64,000 bases of DNA from Epithemia pelagica (lineage: Eukaryota; Bacillariophyta; Bacillariophyceae; Surirellales; Surirellaceae): NCBI GenBank assembly GCA_946965045.2, contig OX337240.1, forward strand, positions 744,001 through 808,000, written 5' to 3'. Below the pieces are notes generated by a model that did not search any database, was not told where the DNA came from, and saw only the letters and a list, made by a program, of their open reading frames with translations. A program made the position numbers and the translations under genes. Each line of letters starts with the position of its first letter. Positions within the stretch are counted from its first letter, which is position 1. Shown in pieces: positions 38,095 to 50,800 of the stretch.

Positions 38095-41000
38095 ATGGCC
38101 ATCAGCCAAAGATCAAGACAAACGGAAACGAGTGTCACTGTGGCCTTGGGATCAAAACGAACGCGATGGAAATGTTGTCAATCACTAGGATTCATAGTTT
38201 TGATCGGCTTGGCCATGAAGAGGGCAGCTTCCGAAACAAGACGTTTGCACCACGGATGGAAAGCATGTCGTTTGGCTGCATTCTTGGAGAGTGACCAGGG
38301 GAAATGTCCAGAAGATCAGCTTCTCAATGTTCCATCGCTTCCTACTACCGCCCTGTGTAAGTTTTTGATTCCAGGGATGCTTGTGGATGAGGGCTTTCGA
38401 GCAAGAACATGATTCACCATCTCATGATCAGTGTTCCGCCCTACTGTTTGGTGTTGTGTCTTGTTCAACGAACAGCCGTGCTGTTGGACAATGAAAAGAT
38501 TCCAGGCCTCGAAGGTTTCCACTCTGAAGACATTTATTTTTCGACAAATCTGGCGTTGATGCCGGATATTTCAACGGTGGGGCGAGAATACTATACTCTT
38601 GTCTACCAGATAGAACTTCCAAACTCCACACACTTGAACCCTCGGTCAATGTTTCGCAAACAACCAAACGAAACAAGAAAAACGCTACGCATTTCTGGTG
38701 TCAATTATCGGGCCCATGCCTATCTGAATGGAATGCTTATTCGGGAATTGTCCAGTCATTCGTACGATGGAATGTTTCGTCGCCGCTCCTTTGATGTTAC
38801 AACAGGAGGCCTGTTTCAGATTGTGATTGAACCTCCACTACACCCTGGAAGCTTTTCACCGGATGATTCTTCTAGTGACGAAATCAAAATGTTTCCGTAC
38901 AGCAACTTGCGTCAACAGGGTGGAAATCATGAACTGGCCAAAGATGGTCCTACCGCTCAATTCATGTTGGGATGGGATTGGTGCCAGGCAATGCCCGATC
39001 GTGCCACTGGATTTTATGGATCCGTCTTACTGGAAGAATCTGGTCCTGCCGCACTTGTGGATCCTGCCATTCAAACCCTATCAGTCACATGCCATACTGT
39101 GGAATATGATCCAGTTCATCAAGTTAGGGGAAGTAACTGTTCTCATGTTGGCTTGTCTGCGTTGGTTCATATTGAATGCCCAGCGTGTGGTAATAACAAT
39201 CAGACAGGAAGGCTTCGAATTGTATCTGACTGGGAAGAGACCTGGGAGTCTACGTTGAAACTTAGTGATGCCATGGATCTGCGCCGAGTCCTTCCGGTCC
39301 ATCATCCGGAAAAAGTGCAACTGTGGTGGCCTCATGGGATTGGAATAAACCCTGCAATGGTGGCTCACATGCATACTTTTACATTTTTCATGGAGATTTT
39401 TGGCAATGACGACACACTTGTACTTTCGGATGCGACGTCGATTCGTGTTGGTGTTCGACAGGTTGACACATGGTTGGATACAGAGCTGCAAGGACAAACC
39501 TTTGCTGTCAATGGGCACCGATTTTACGTTGTTGGAGGGAATTGGATTTCTCCCGATCAAGCCTTGAGGTATTCGGCATCGCGTAGACGCTATTGTCACG
39601 AGCTAGCGTTGCATGTCCATGCCGGGTTCAATTTAATTCGTGTCTGGGGTGGAGCCATGGCTGAAACCGAAGACTTTTATCATTGTGCCAACGAGCTTGG
39701 GTTGTTGGTCTTTCAAGAATTTTGGATGACGGGAGATAACAACGGACGATGGGCGGGAAATGCCACGTGGCCTTTGGACCATGAAACATACTTGGCCAAT
39801 GTCAGAGATACGGTTCGCCGATTAAGAAATCACCCTTCGCTCCTGTTGTATGGAGGTTGCAATGAATGTTTTGGAAGACAGTGGACCGATTCCCCTCCTG
39901 GAAACATTGATCATGGAATTCGGGAGATCTTGCACGAGTTAGATCCAGGACGCTTCTATATTCCTTCTTCGAGTAAGTTTGTGCGGTTTTGTTGGGAAAA
40001 TCGGGGAACAGGATTTCTAACAGCCCACTTTTCTTGTTTTGACAGTGGGCGGGATGAACCGATCCTTTAGCCTCGCCTTTGCAGATGGTACGTATATGCA
40101 AAAATGTTCTTCAGGCTTCCCAGTGAATTTGTGCCACAATTTCTTACGAACTCGTTTACAATGCATGCAGGTCCATACGGTATGCTTCTCCCTCCAACTA
40201 TGTTCAAGCGAAATCCTGGTTTGCAACTGAAACGGCCTCATATTCGCATTGGTTTCCAACCAGAAATTGGAAGTACAAGCGCACCTACTTACAAAGGCTT
40301 ACTTCGATTTATGGGAAAGGAAGAAGCCGACGGAGGTTACCCTGGCCAAGGTTCTGATACGGATGGAGTCGGTCCATCTTGGGACTTCCATAAATTCCAA
40401 TCGTGGTACATTCGAAATAGTGACAACAGCTCATACGACTTTGTGTACAGCTATTTCGAAGACAGTTATCGCGTCAACGCTTCGGAATGGTGCGCCGCCG
40501 CCCAACTCGCTGCACACGTGCAATATCAAACCATGTTCAGTGCATTCATTGGACGCGCTTTTCAGTATACCACTGGCGTCGTTCTTTGGAAAAGCCAATC
40601 TCCGTGGCCTGCATTACGTGGCTTCCTGTATGATTGGTATCTCGAATCTACTGGCACCCTACGGGGTGTACGAGCGGCTTTGCAAAGTTCTGTGTCCGTT
40701 GCTCTTGATATGTCCCTGTGGAGGACCCGCATCATTAACCGTCGGATAGATCCATTGACATCATCCGAAAGGATTGGAGCTAGATACGATTGGATATCTT
40801 TAAACGGAGAAATTCTGGAATCTGGAGAAGTCCTGGTTGCTGAGGGCAGCTCCGTTGTTCCTCCCATGTCTTCTGCATTGCTGGGGGCGGAAGCCTTGAA
40901 ATGGCCAAGAAAATGCTCTGATGTATGCTTTCTGAAGCTACAACCCCTCCCGTCAACTTTAAATTTTGAAGCTGGTCATTCTCCAACGTGGTATTGGTTG

Positions 41001-41387
41001 ACTAATCCAAATCTCTCTAGCGAGAGTGACTTCTCGGCACTGGGTGCCATGCGACGACGCCAGGCAGTGACGGCCCGACTATCTGTGCCAAATTGTACCA
41101 TTTCCCATTCCAGTTCAATTTACTGGGTTGTCATTCAAGTTGAACCGTTGGCTCAAGATGCTCTGTTCTATCCTTTTTTATCAGTCAACGCAGTCGGTAT
41201 CGGTCCTCTTCTTCCAATAATTGATGACCATGAAACGGACGTTGTAATCGTCCCCGGTGAATCGCAAACTCGGCGTTTAGTTTTCCCGGGGACTGGTTTA
41301 CCATCTGACAGTCAAGTCCAAGTTACAATGGACAGTTGGAATGCACCTTCTTCTGCCACTTTCGCAACGTGCTCTACAATCAAATAG
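38095..41387 (+). CDS. Glycoside hydrolase family 2 (beta-mannosidase/exo-glucosaminidase-like), four exons
   Basis: Exons 38095-38356, 38506-39972, 40046-40087 (only 42 nt) and 40171-41387; introns 149, 73 and 83 bp, all GT-AG; 995 aa in one continuous frame. The splice joins rebuild family motifs (YIPSSMGG and LAFADGPYG). A signal-anchor-like stretch (SLGFIVLIGLA) lies near residue 30; a sugar-binding jelly-roll domain follows (REYYTLVYQIELP, GVNYRAHAYLNG), then the TIM barrel with FNLIRVWGG, acid/base Glu541 in YGGCNECFG and nucleophile Glu622 in FQPEIGS. Closest by motif to mannosylglycoprotein endo-beta-mannosidases and exo-beta-glucosaminidases. A secretory-pathway or vacuolar glycan-degrading role is likely. 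The start is the first ATG in frame; the N-terminal exon is the least certain part. Confidence 0.87.
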
Positions 41388-41410
41388 TGACTGCAGCTAG
41401 CGCCTTCTCC

Positions 41411-41612
41411 AGGTTACACATTTGGCTGCAGGTTCGCAACACGTTTGGAGTGTCGGGTTTGTGCAGGTTTGGCGTTGCATCTTTGCTTTACGATCGATGA
41501 AACTAATGCAGGTTACACATTTGGATGCAGGTTCGAAACACGTTTGGGAGTGGCGGGTTGATGCAGGTTTGGCTGGCGCTGCGTCTTTGCTTTACGATCG
41601 ATGAAACTCATA
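41411..41612. repeat. ~100-bp imperfect tandem repeat, two copies
   Basis: Units 41411-41509 and 41510-41612 both begin AGGTTACACATTTGG, include GCAGGTTCG..ACACGTTTGG, and end CTTTGCTTTACGATCGATGAAACT. They lie between the GH2 gene stop and the eIF4A-like start, so they make up most of the upstream region of the latter. Confidence 0.9.
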
Positions 41613-41708
41613 TTTTTTTAAACCACAACAAACTGAAACAACACAACACATCAAAATCAAACCTCAAGTCTCTTTGTTCACAAAGAGAAATTTTGAATTC
41701 ACCAGTTA

Positions 41709-42962
41709 ATGCAATCAGGAGACACGGAAAACGGTTCCCCCGCTGTTATTGAAAAGACCAATTCCACAGACGATAGTCATGAAGCTGCAACGACTTCGCC
41801 AGAAGACTCTGGGATCGATGCAACCGAAGACTTCGAAGATATGAATCTACCAGAAGATTTACTTCGTGGAGTGTTTTCGTATGGTTTCGAGAAGCCCTCG
41901 GCCATTCAACAACGGGCAATCTTACCCATGATAAGTGGGCGAGATTTGATAGCCTAGGCTCAATCGGGGACGGGCAAAACTGGCACGTTTGCAATCGGAG
42001 CCCTTGCCTCGATTGACACGAAACAGAAGGGTTGCCAATGCATCATACTTTCGCCTACCCGTGAACTTGCGAAGCAGAGCAAAAATGTTGTCGAAGCCCT
42101 GAGCAACTTTATGAGCGTCAACATCCGTGCATGTATTGGTGGTCGAGAGTTCCCTGTGCGTGAAGACTGCGGTGCCCTCAGTCGCGGTGGTGTTCATGTT
42201 GTCGTTGGTACGCCAGGGCGTGTCCTCGATCTGGTGGAACGTGGAGCTCTTCGTATGGATGCCATTCGCCAAGTGATTTTGGACGAAGCTGATGAAATGC
42301 TTTCCCGTGGGTTTCGTGAGCAGATCTACCAGATATTCAAGTACTTACCAGAAACTGCGCAGATTTGCCTGTTCTCTGCCACTTTACCGTTGGATATCCT
42401 TGATATCAGCGAACGTTTCCTCCAAAACCCTATCCGTGTTCTTGTCAAGAAGGATGAGCTAACGCTACTTGGAATCAAGCAATTTTACATTGCTGTTGAC
42501 CGCGAAGATCACAAGTTGAGCACGCTTTGCGATCTCTATGAGGAGCTAACGATCTGTCAAGCCATGATCTATTGTAACACGAAGCACAAAGTGGAGTGGC
42601 TGCGTGACGAACTTCAAAGCCGGGATTTCACTGTTTCCTGTATTCATGGCGAGTTGGAACAAGAAGAGCGATCTCGTGTTTTGCAAGACTTTCGCTCTGG
42701 CTTGTCTCGTGTCTTGATTAGTACGGACCTTCTTGCCAGAGGCATTGATGTGCATCAAGTCTCCTTGGTTATCAATTATGACATACCCACCAACCGAGAG
42801 AACTACATTCACCGCATTGGGCGCTCCGGTCGTTATGGACGAAAAGGAGTGGCCATTAACTTGCTTGCCAATCGTGACTTTCTCAGCATCCGTGACATTG
42901 AGCAGTTCTATCACACAGAAATCTCCGAAATGCCTGCCGATATTGGCGGCCACTTTGAGTAG
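41709..42962 (+). pseudogene. eIF4A-type DEAD-box helicase with a premature TAG
   Basis: The frame runs 418 codons from the ATG at 41709 to the stop at 42962 but is interrupted by TAG at 41955-41957 (codon 83), exactly where eIF4A proteins have Gln in the [12 protein letters not shown] sequence, so a single C-to-T change of CAG explains it. Everything else is intact: Walker [30 protein letters not shown] and [13 protein letters not shown]. No intron removes the TAG. The full protein would be an RNA helicase of translation initiation. It is intronless and preceded by the tandem repeat, so it may be a retrocopy or a recently inactivated paralogue; the near-perfect rest argues for recent damage, a polymorphic allele or a sequencing error. 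Confidence 0.8.
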
Positions 42963-43126
42963 TCAACGAACCATGGTGCATTGTAGTAGAGGAAACCTTG
43001 CTTACATTTCTTGATAACTTCATATAATGATCGAGCATCTCTATAATTAACAGGCTACCTCAAACTCAAGAGTTGTCGTTTAAAGTTCTTACTATGACCT
43101 TTTTCCAGTCGTATCGTTTACAGCCG

Positions 43127-44743
43127 CTACTTTACGTGTTCCCAATTGTGGACCATGATTTTGGAAACACACTGAAGCGCATGACGTTGGAGTTCAGGGT
43201 TTTCGTGCTCGATTAGGGCCATGACCAATTCCTTGGCACCCAATCGTTTCGCAATAGCACGGCCATTTGGATAATGACGCACGAATTCTCCAATATCGTA
43301 ACAAGCAATGGCCGCCACTTCTTCATCACGGCTACTGCCCAACAAGGTGATCAAAACCTTGACCAAATGGAAATCTCCATCCGTACCTTCCATCATACGA
43401 GCATTCTCTTTGAAAAAGGCTTCGGTGTGAGTGGAACCCCATTGCAAATGGCCGGATTCTACTTCATTCTTGTAGACCTCCCAACGGCTCATCTCCTTGT
43501 AGTTCTCCTGCAAGAGTTTATGCAGTGTGTTGACATCTTCGACGAGATCAGGGTCTGTAAATTGTCGATCGCGCAAGTGGTCAATGGCCTTCATAAGACC
43601 ACAGGCAATCATTTCTGACAAAAAGGTTTTGCCAGTGATAGGAGGACCCGCAGGTGTGTTTCCACTTCCCGGAAGAGGCTCGTTGTCTTCGGGAACGCAA
43701 GTGGCAAGGTTGCGCAAACAGGAAAGGGCAACTCGGACCACCTTTTCTCTCGGTGCCACCGAAACCAAGTCTACCAAAGCGGACACAGCAAGCGTATCCT
43801 TGGAAAAGTCGGAACGGATCGCAGCGGATCGGTTCAATTCGTAGGTGAGGATCCACATGCAAAATGTGATTTCGTACAACTGTTGAACGGACGCTTGACC
43901 CATCTTCTTCTTGTCGGCCGTGGCAAGATTCTTTGCCTTTGAACCAACTCGGAGTTGGCGAGACATGTACTTGATGCCTCCGGATTTGCAAAACAAATTT
44001 CGCGTTTCAGGAGCATCCATAAGGATTTTGAGTGCAGGAGTGCAAATCGCAACAAGTGTTCCGGAAGCATTCTTTAGCTGAGAGACAATCCAAGCAGTAA
44101 TGGCTTCCAAAGGTTCAATCGCTGACGCGTACTGAATAGGACGAGAAGGTTTTCCGTCAATGCTTTGCAAGGCGGCGCGCTGGCTAGGACAAGCTGTGAC
44201 AAGGATCTTTGTAAGACAAAGGGCTGCAACCTTTTGAGCAAAAATGTCTCCCTTCCCACCCTTGTTAAGACAACGCAACAAAGCTTTCCATTGATCCACC
44301 AGAACGCCCTCTTTTCCAACGTAAAAGACACTGGCAATCGTAACACCCTTTACACCACCTTGAAGAGTGGCCAGAATTTCCAAGAGTTTGGTCAAGGAAT
44401 AGTGAGCAACAATGCCCAAGGGATCCGTTTCCAAAAGTTTGAGAGCGTCCTCTTTGGTCATTGCTACCGCACCATCAGAAGTTATTTTGGAGACTTCTCC
44501 AGCCCCTGCTCCAGCAGTATTGGCTTCTGCTAGCAACTTCAACAGCACTCGCGCATACATTGAGGCATCACGGCTATCGGCCAACGTGTAATCCATTGGA
44601 TTGGTCTCCGCCATGCGAAGCAGCGCTGTCTCTTGCGCCGTCAGCTTCAGCGTCGACAACGAGTCCCACTGAATCTGAGCAAAAGCATCCGCTACCGGTG
44701 ACTTGATACCCAAGTCGGATAACTTGGATAGGGAACTCGTCAT
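43127..44743 (-). CDS. ATP6V1H: V-type H+-ATPase subunit H
   Basis: 538 aa, intronless. An all-helical HEAT/armadillo-like protein with the characteristic C-terminal block of Vma13/ATP6V1H: IACYDIGEFVRHYPNGR followed by LGAKELVMALIEHENPELQRHALQCVSKIMVHNWEHV (residues ~475-536), plus WEVYKNEVESGHLQWGSTHTEAFFKEN. This V1-sector subunit couples and silences ATP hydrolysis in the pump that acidifies vacuoles and, in diatoms, silica deposition vesicles. Length is in the usual range (440-540). It is divergent from the Bud32 gene at 45505 across a ~760-bp upstream region. Confidence 0.93.
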   Translation of the reverse strand: MTSSLSKLSDLGIKSPVADAFAQIQWDSLSTLKLTAQETALLRMAETNPMDYTLADSRDASMYARVLLKLLAEANTAGAGAGEVSKITSDGAVAMTKEDALKLLETDPLGIVAHYSLTKLLEILATLQGGVKGVTIASVFYVGKEGVLVDQWKALLRCLNKGGKGDIFAQKVAALCLTKILVTACPSQRAALQSIDGKPSRPIQYASAIEPLEAITAWIVSQLKNASGTLVAICTPALKILMDAPETRNLFCKSGGIKYMSRQLRVGSKAKNLATADKKKMGQASVQQLYEITFCMWILTYELNRSAAIRSDFSKDTLAVSALVDLVSVAPREKVVRVALSCLRNLATCVPEDNEPLPGSGNTPAGPPITGKTFLSEMIACGLMKAIDHLRDRQFTDPDLVEDVNTLHKLLQENYKEMSRWEVYKNEVESGHLQWGSTHTEAFFKENARMMEGTDGDFHLVKVLITLLGSSRDEEVAAIACYDIGEFVRHYPNGRAIAKRLGAKELVMALIEHENPELQRHALQCVSKIMVHNWEHVK

Positions 44744-45504
44744 TGTTAAAAGTTATTTGTTTCAAAAATTACCTGCAAGAAGCATAGAGAGATCAGATAA
44801 GAAAATGACGCCCTCACCAAAACAGCGCAACATCCTTCACGAAACAGTAGTACATGTATCTCAACAATGAATCACTCCTTTGATTCAAAAATCAATTTCG
44901 CCACCACCAGGTATAACACTCTCTCGGCCTTAACCTCATTGGAATCGCATTGCTGGCTAAATAGCGTTGTTCATTGAGGGAAGCATCACACTGCTCTGCT
45001 CAACGTAGGGCATCGATTCATGATCCATGATATTCCCATCCAAACACGTCCTGAAAGACTCCTTCGACATATATTCACAACAACGGCATTCATCCACTTA
45101 CAAGGCGAAAATCAATCGGGAGGCAAACGCCATGTTCCGTTGACATTTCCAACCACTACGAAAAAATCGACTTTTGAACAACCTCTCGTCCCAATTCTAT
45201 GATGTACTTTCTGATCTTTAGCAGTACATCCTCTCTCCCGGAGAAGAGTAGTCCATTCGGCGTGGCTGGGCGGGCGCGGCTTCAACGGATCTCTTCTTTT
45301 TCATCAATTTTCCAACATTTTTCAGTTTCGACTATACATGATAAAGTATAACACAAAGTAAAAAGTGAATTTTAAGGCGTTTTTCCATTTATTTTGTACG
45401 ACACGAAACAACATCCACCCCACTTTTGGACTGGGGGTCCGGGGTCTGGGGGGAGACAAACGCTATCTTCTTCATTCCAGTCCAGCATCCAAGAGAAGAC
45501 GACC
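44744..45504. other. Non-coding divergent promoter region
   Basis: 761 bp between the start codons of the V-ATPase H (minus) and Bud32 (plus) genes. I find no conserved motif or RNA gene in it. Confidence 0.5.
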
Positions 45505-46476
45505 ATGGAGGAAGACGAAGCAACAAACTCTACATCGCCATCATCTCAGGTGCATAAACGCCCTCGCATGGAGAAGCGACCACCACAAGCCTGCCCTCAA
45601 AATGACGATTGGGTGCTGCTGTCGCAAGGTGCAGAAGCACGAGTTTGGAAAGTCCCTCGAAGAAAAGAGGACAGTCTGCAGTCTTTTAACGAATTCATGA
45701 TTGTCAAGGAACGATTTTCCAAGGCCTATCGTCATCCGATATTGGACGAACGATTGATCCGACAACGATGTCGTATGGAAGGTCGATTGTTGGAAAAATG
45801 TCAACAATTACCCTCTCTGGCCGGCCGTATTCCCCGCGTCTTGAGAGTCGAGTCTCCCTTTCTCTATTTGGAATATATTGAAGGCCTTACAGTCAAAGAA
45901 TTCATCAATACAATTCATCAAAAGTCGTGGGACAAGGAATCGCAATCGACATGTTTGACAAAAATATCAATCGAAATGGGCCGTTTGATTGGAACTCTCC
46001 ATGGGGCAGGTGTTGTTCATGGCGATTTGACAACATCCAACATTCTGATCAAAGACGTGGATCCAAAGGCACTTGTTGCAAACACAAACAACGAAAATCC
46101 CTCTGCAGAATCTTGTGGCCATAATGACCCAATAGTTATGTATCTCATTGACTTTGGCCTCGCCAAGCAACTGAATCAACAAAAGAAACATAAGCTTCAT
46201 GCCAACACGACACGGTTGGAAGAAATGGCCGTTGATTTATACGTGCTGGAACGTGCCTTACAATCCACTCATCCACAACTGTCCCCGTCCTTTTGGAATG
46301 ACCTTGTAGAAGCCTATGTCTCCGCGTCTTTCAATGCCGAAGAGGACGACAACCTGGATCCAACCAAAACGAATGATACAAACAAGAACAAGGATCAGAT
46401 GCTAAAGGACAACCCTGTACTTAAGCGATTGGACCAAGTGCGACAACGAGGTCGGAAACGTGAATGTTTTGGCTAA
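45505..46476 (+). CDS. BUD32: Bud32/PRPK atypical kinase (KEOPS complex)
   Basis: 323 aa. A minimal kinase of the KEOPS/EKC complex that supports t6A37 modification of tRNAs reading ANN codons. Features: QGAEARV nucleotide loop (~41-47), Lys68 in MIVKERF, the family block YRHPILDERLIRQRCRMEGRLL, LEYIEGLTVKEF, VHGDLTTSNIL with catalytic Asp174 (HGD replacing HRD), DFG at 216-218, EEMAVDLYVLERA and the C-terminal RQRGRKR. The ATG at 45505 sits in ACCATGG; the frame upstream opens only with a TTG. It carries a 30-residue N-terminal extension and an Asn/Asp-rich insertion near 190-210 and 290-305, longer than yeast Bud32 (261 aa). Confidence 0.95.
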   Translation: MEEDEATNSTSPSSQVHKRPRMEKRPPQACPQNDDWVLLSQGAEARVWKVPRRKEDSLQSFNEFMIVKERFSKAYRHPILDERLIRQRCRMEGRLLEKCQQLPSLAGRIPRVLRVESPFLYLEYIEGLTVKEFINTIHQKSWDKESQSTCLTKISIEMGRLIGTLHGAGVVHGDLTTSNILIKDVDPKALVANTNNENPSAESCGHNDPIVMYLIDFGLAKQLNQQKKHKLHANTTRLEEMAVDLYVLERALQSTHPQLSPSFWNDLVEAYVSASFNAEEDDNLDPTKTNDTNKNKDQMLKDNPVLKRLDQVRQRGRKRECFG

Positions 46477-46719
46477 TAAGGATGGGTTTTGTTTTAGATT
46501 GATTTACTGTTCATTTGTATTGTTACTACCTTGGTCATGAAGGATTCTAGAGGTTTTGCGAGGCGAAGTACTCACGTTCACCTACACCATGGTTTTCCTA
46601 CCTCCCCTTCCTTAATGAAGAGATGGATCGAACAGTTTGAGACGATGATGAGTAATGTGCGTAGATGCAAATTCTTGCGATAGAAAGGAATGATTGGATT
46701 TTTTAGATGGTGATTCGAA

Positions 46720-47160
46720 CTAGGCTCTCAATAGGCAAGCTCCACCGGCTGCCTTTATTTTCTTTTCTGCCAACTTGGAGAAATATTTCGCCTTGACAAT
46801 TACAGGAACAGTGATTTGACCACCTCCCAAAAGCTTGAAGTATCCCTTTTCCACCAAATCGATCACGGGAGCCTTGCCGTCACCGTTCTTGGCAGCTTCG
46901 TACACACCATCCCCAGCAACATTGAAAAGCTTATCCAAGTTCATTGTTGGAGTGTAGCTGCGGTTTCTCAAGACATGAAACTGTCGCATACCAATCTTTC
47001 CAAAGTAACCCGGGTGAAATTTATCAAACAAAATACGGTGGTGATGTTGACCTCCAGCATTACCACGACCACCGGGATGCTTACGGTGCTTTCCAATACG
47101 ACCGTGACCAGCCGAAACGTGGCCTCTCTTCTTTCTGTTCTTGTGCAAGCGGGTCGGCAT
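46720..47160 (-). CDS. RPL27A: Ribosomal protein L27a (uL15), cytosolic
   Basis: 146 aa from the ATG at 47160 ([20 protein letters not shown]), the standard N-terminus; an in-frame ATG nine codons upstream at 47187 is ignored. [24 protein letters not shown] and [11 protein letters not shown] are diagnostic, and the chain ends in AGGACLLRA. Component of the 60S subunit. Family length is ~148 aa, so it is complete without an intron. Confidence 0.97.
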   Translation of the reverse strand: MPTRLHKNRKKRGHVSAGHGRIGKHRKHPGGRGNAGGQHHHRILFDKFHPGYFGKIGMRQFHVLRNRSYTPTMNLDKLFNVAGDGVYEAAKNGDGKAPVIDLVEKGYFKLLGGGQITVPVIVKAKYFSKLAEKKIKAAGGACLLRA

Positions 47161-47867
47161 GGTCTGTTCGTACAAAACAAGGACCAAGGAGAGGTTGTGT
47201 GAGAATGGATCGATCCCTCTCGTTGTCGCGTTATTTTGCGCTCATATGGCACTCCAATCTCTCTCAACGTCCCTCTCTACGATACTTCGTTCGAATACAA
47301 GGAAAACTACAGACGCAGAACTTTCTCAAAGGAACTGGGCTTCATCTTACCTCTCTATGTCGGGTGTCGGGCTTATTGGTCCAAACGACTCTGTTACATG
47401 CGGCGTCAAAACACACCACTTACCGCCTTACTAACAAAAGTTCGATCCGTGTCTCAAAAGTACGACTGAAATATTTGTCCCTGTCGCGACCTACCCACTG
47501 TTGACCGCTACAGATAGGAGTACCCATCAGATGAAGTGGCTACTATACTCCTACTATATTCCTGAATGCTTTCAAATCATCCATCAACTGGACACTCCGA
47601 GAGCCTATTGATCTACAACAGATTGAACAGATGGGTTGGATGGTGGTTCTGTTGTGGCACAAGCTGGGTCTCTTCCCTCTCCGCCTGAACACTTTCTTGT
47701 GTCGTAATTGCTAAACTATACTACCATTTCTCGAACGTGATTGGACCTCCTCTTGCGTTGCTTATCACGACAGAATAAATGTGTATAGCATTCTATTACA
47801 TAGGATCAATCCAGAATATTGTCAGTTTAGGTTGAAATATACAGCCTTACGTTCTATTTCGTTGAAA
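47161..47867. other. Non-coding spacer
   Basis: About 700 bp: promoter of the L27a gene and 3' flank of the kinase-RING gene (both on the minus strand). No supported gene. Confidence 0.5.
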
Positions 47868-50800
47868 CTAGTCTTCGACGACTCGTCCGTAGAACTTGAC
47901 AGATTCACGGATTTTACCACGACATTCAGGACACTTGTAACGAAGTTTCTTCAGGGTCTTGGATGTTGCACAGGTTTGACAAAGACATGGATGCCCACAT
48001 GGTACGAGGATATGCGAAACAGGATTTTCCCAACAAATGACACACATCTTTGTGTTCGCCGAACTCTCGCTCGGGGAAGAGGAAGCTTGTTTACTCGCTG
48101 GTGACTTTTCCCGAACTAGCAGAGAATCCATTTCCTTGACTAACGTGTTCGCTTCATCGGAGACACGTCCACTACGTGCTACCTGCCCTCCCGCTGGTCG
48201 ACGAGAGGAAGCATGGGTTGGTGTCCTTTGTACCGTCCTTGACGCTCTTGGAGAGTCAAGAAGTGGGGACGTGTGCTGACTTGATGCCAGTGAAGATTGA
48301 GGAATCCTCGCTCGATGTCGTGTATTTCTAATGGTGTGTTCGTGACCTCCCATGTTACTTCTATTGGATCCACTTCTGTTCGATTCTGTTGCAGATTGCT
48401 GTTCAACGTTCGGGACTCTCCTCTGCTCAAACTGCACATTTGATGAATATTGTTGTTGATGCACTCTTTGAGACTGTCTGCGTCCAGCAACCGCGACATC
48501 TGTTGCGGCTGAATCGTCCGTGTTTGAATTTAAGGACGATTGCCTGTTGACCGCAGGGACTCTTCTGGTCGGTCGTTCTCGTATAGTATTCACCGGAGAA
48601 CCGGCTGGGCTTGAAAGAACACGCGTGTGGTGGTGCTGGCGACGGTAATTTGAATTACGAGAACGCCGTGGTCTAGTTCCGTAGGCACCACCTGGAAAAT
48701 AATTGGTCGTAGGCACAGTCCCCCCTGGGCTTTGACCGGGTTGCCTTCTTGCTCTCACAATACGGCGAGATGATGAGCTCAGGACTCGATAGGTAATCAC
48801 GTACTCGGGAAAAGATTGAGACGGTCTGCGAATGGAATAAATTTTGCTTTGGTTGGCCCCCCGTTTGCACGTGGAATGATAGTGAAGTTCATGAGGTGGT
48901 ACATCGGGTTCATTAATTTCCCTCTCGTCAACCCTTCCCAATGCCACCCTGGACAACACAAGCTGACGAATTTCACCCCCATTGTTTGGCATAAGGTACG
49001 CATTCTGGTGACTTGACGCCGAACTCTCAACCAGGAAAAAGCCTTGAGTAGTTGAGAAAAGCTCGTCGTATTTGCTGATGGAATAAACCAAGTCAGGTAT
49101 TGGAGACTCTGTCAGAGTGCCAAGGAATAGACGCTTTTCGTTGACAATTCCCCAGTTTTGTTCTGCCACTCGCTCACGTTGAGAGGCATATCGCTTCCAC
49201 ATTGCCGCTGATTGAACCCTCTTGATCGATTCGACTCTACACGCCATTGTATCCATGCCGCCCACGATGGAGTGGAACGGTTTCAGAACTAACTCTCGTT
49301 CGTTCGTGTCCACAACCTCAACCAAAACACCATTGTTCATTTCCCAAGAATCAGGTGGAGGAATTGGTTTTCGAGGTGGAACTCCTCGTGCCAAATGCAC
49401 AGGTGCGTTAGGTATTCCAACAGGTATAGGGGGAATGACACGTTTCACTTTGGGTGCCACAAAAACCATGTTGTTGTTTCTTTCATGCACCCCGACAACG
49501 ACAAAACAACCGTAGATGGTTTGTCCCAATGAGAGATTCGTATTGGCATCTCCCTTAAGGACGATACCATTGGCCATTCTTGTTTCACTTCCAGCGACCG
49601 ATTCCGGGCCAACCCTAAGCTCATACTTATTTCTGGCACCAATTCGACAGCAGATTGCTTTAGGCACTTCTAAAACTGACATTGGTGGGAATGCAACATC
49701 AGTGTATCCTCCGTCTGGATCAAGCCTGACAACAACGCCAATGCTCCCATTTTCTGGTTGGTAGGAATCGGTTTCAGTTGGAGTCCAATCCGGTCCACTT
49801 TGTACAAACATTCCGAGCTGTACATTGTCGATTGTCACTGGAGCACCAGGCAAGGCGGTCTTTGCGGCCACCACTGTATCCGCTAGCAAAGGACTGCGTG
49901 GATCTTCTTGGAGTGGTTTTTCAATCTGAGAGGGTGCCCACCGTTCGGTGGGCATGGGATCCAGCAATAACTTGACAAGGTTTCGAAGAGCATCCGAGTA
50001 TCCGACAATATGTCGTTGGCTGTTTCCATCAGTACCATTATTCCTGTTTGGTTGCGGAAGCCATGGTAGTCGCAGACACGGTAAGTCGAGAGCGGCATTC
50101 ACCGATTGTCTCTCATTGATATACTCTGCCAACGTTTGTTCGTCCGTCAGATCCACAAGCTTTTTACAGCAAAGCATTTCATACATGATACAGCCAAGAC
50201 CAAAGGCATCAATTTTCTCCACATCCAAACCGGAGTAGTCACTTCGTGCATGGGCGGCTTGAAGTTCCGGAGAGGCGTAAATCTCGGAAAACCCAACACT
50301 TTCTTCTCCAGGCGCCACAGCACTGCCAAAATCCGCAAGAAGGAGCTTGCCTCCGTCGGATCGATCAATGAGAACATTGGAGCTCTTGACGTCATGATGT
50401 GCCACACCTCTTTCATGCGCAAAGGCCAGTGCGGAACTAAGCTGAAGTGCATACCACGCAATTCTTCGTTCTGCATAGGGATCTTGATCTAGCTTGGACT
50501 CAATCTCTTGCGCCAATGTCCCCCCATCGGCATATTTCATGACAAAACAGCCAAATCCTGGACCAGTGAACCAATCTTCAAAGAATACAATAGACAGAGC
50601 TCGGTTCTCGTCACTGGATGAGGCATGGTCGTCATCTAATTGCGAAACCGAATCCAATTCCCTGTTGAATTTCTCTTCCTCCTCCTCCTCATCCCCATCC
50701 AATTCAAACCTCATAAACTTTAACGCTACGAGACGACCAGACCTCTTCTTGGCCAGAAACACACTTCCAAAAGCTCCATGTCCTAGGCATCGGACTTGTT

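Noticed and set aside
41955-41957. Reassignment of UAG to glutamine to explain the helicase TAG
   Set aside because: Other well-supported genes here (kinase, bZIP, epimerase, GH2) end in TAG, so the code is standard for UAG.
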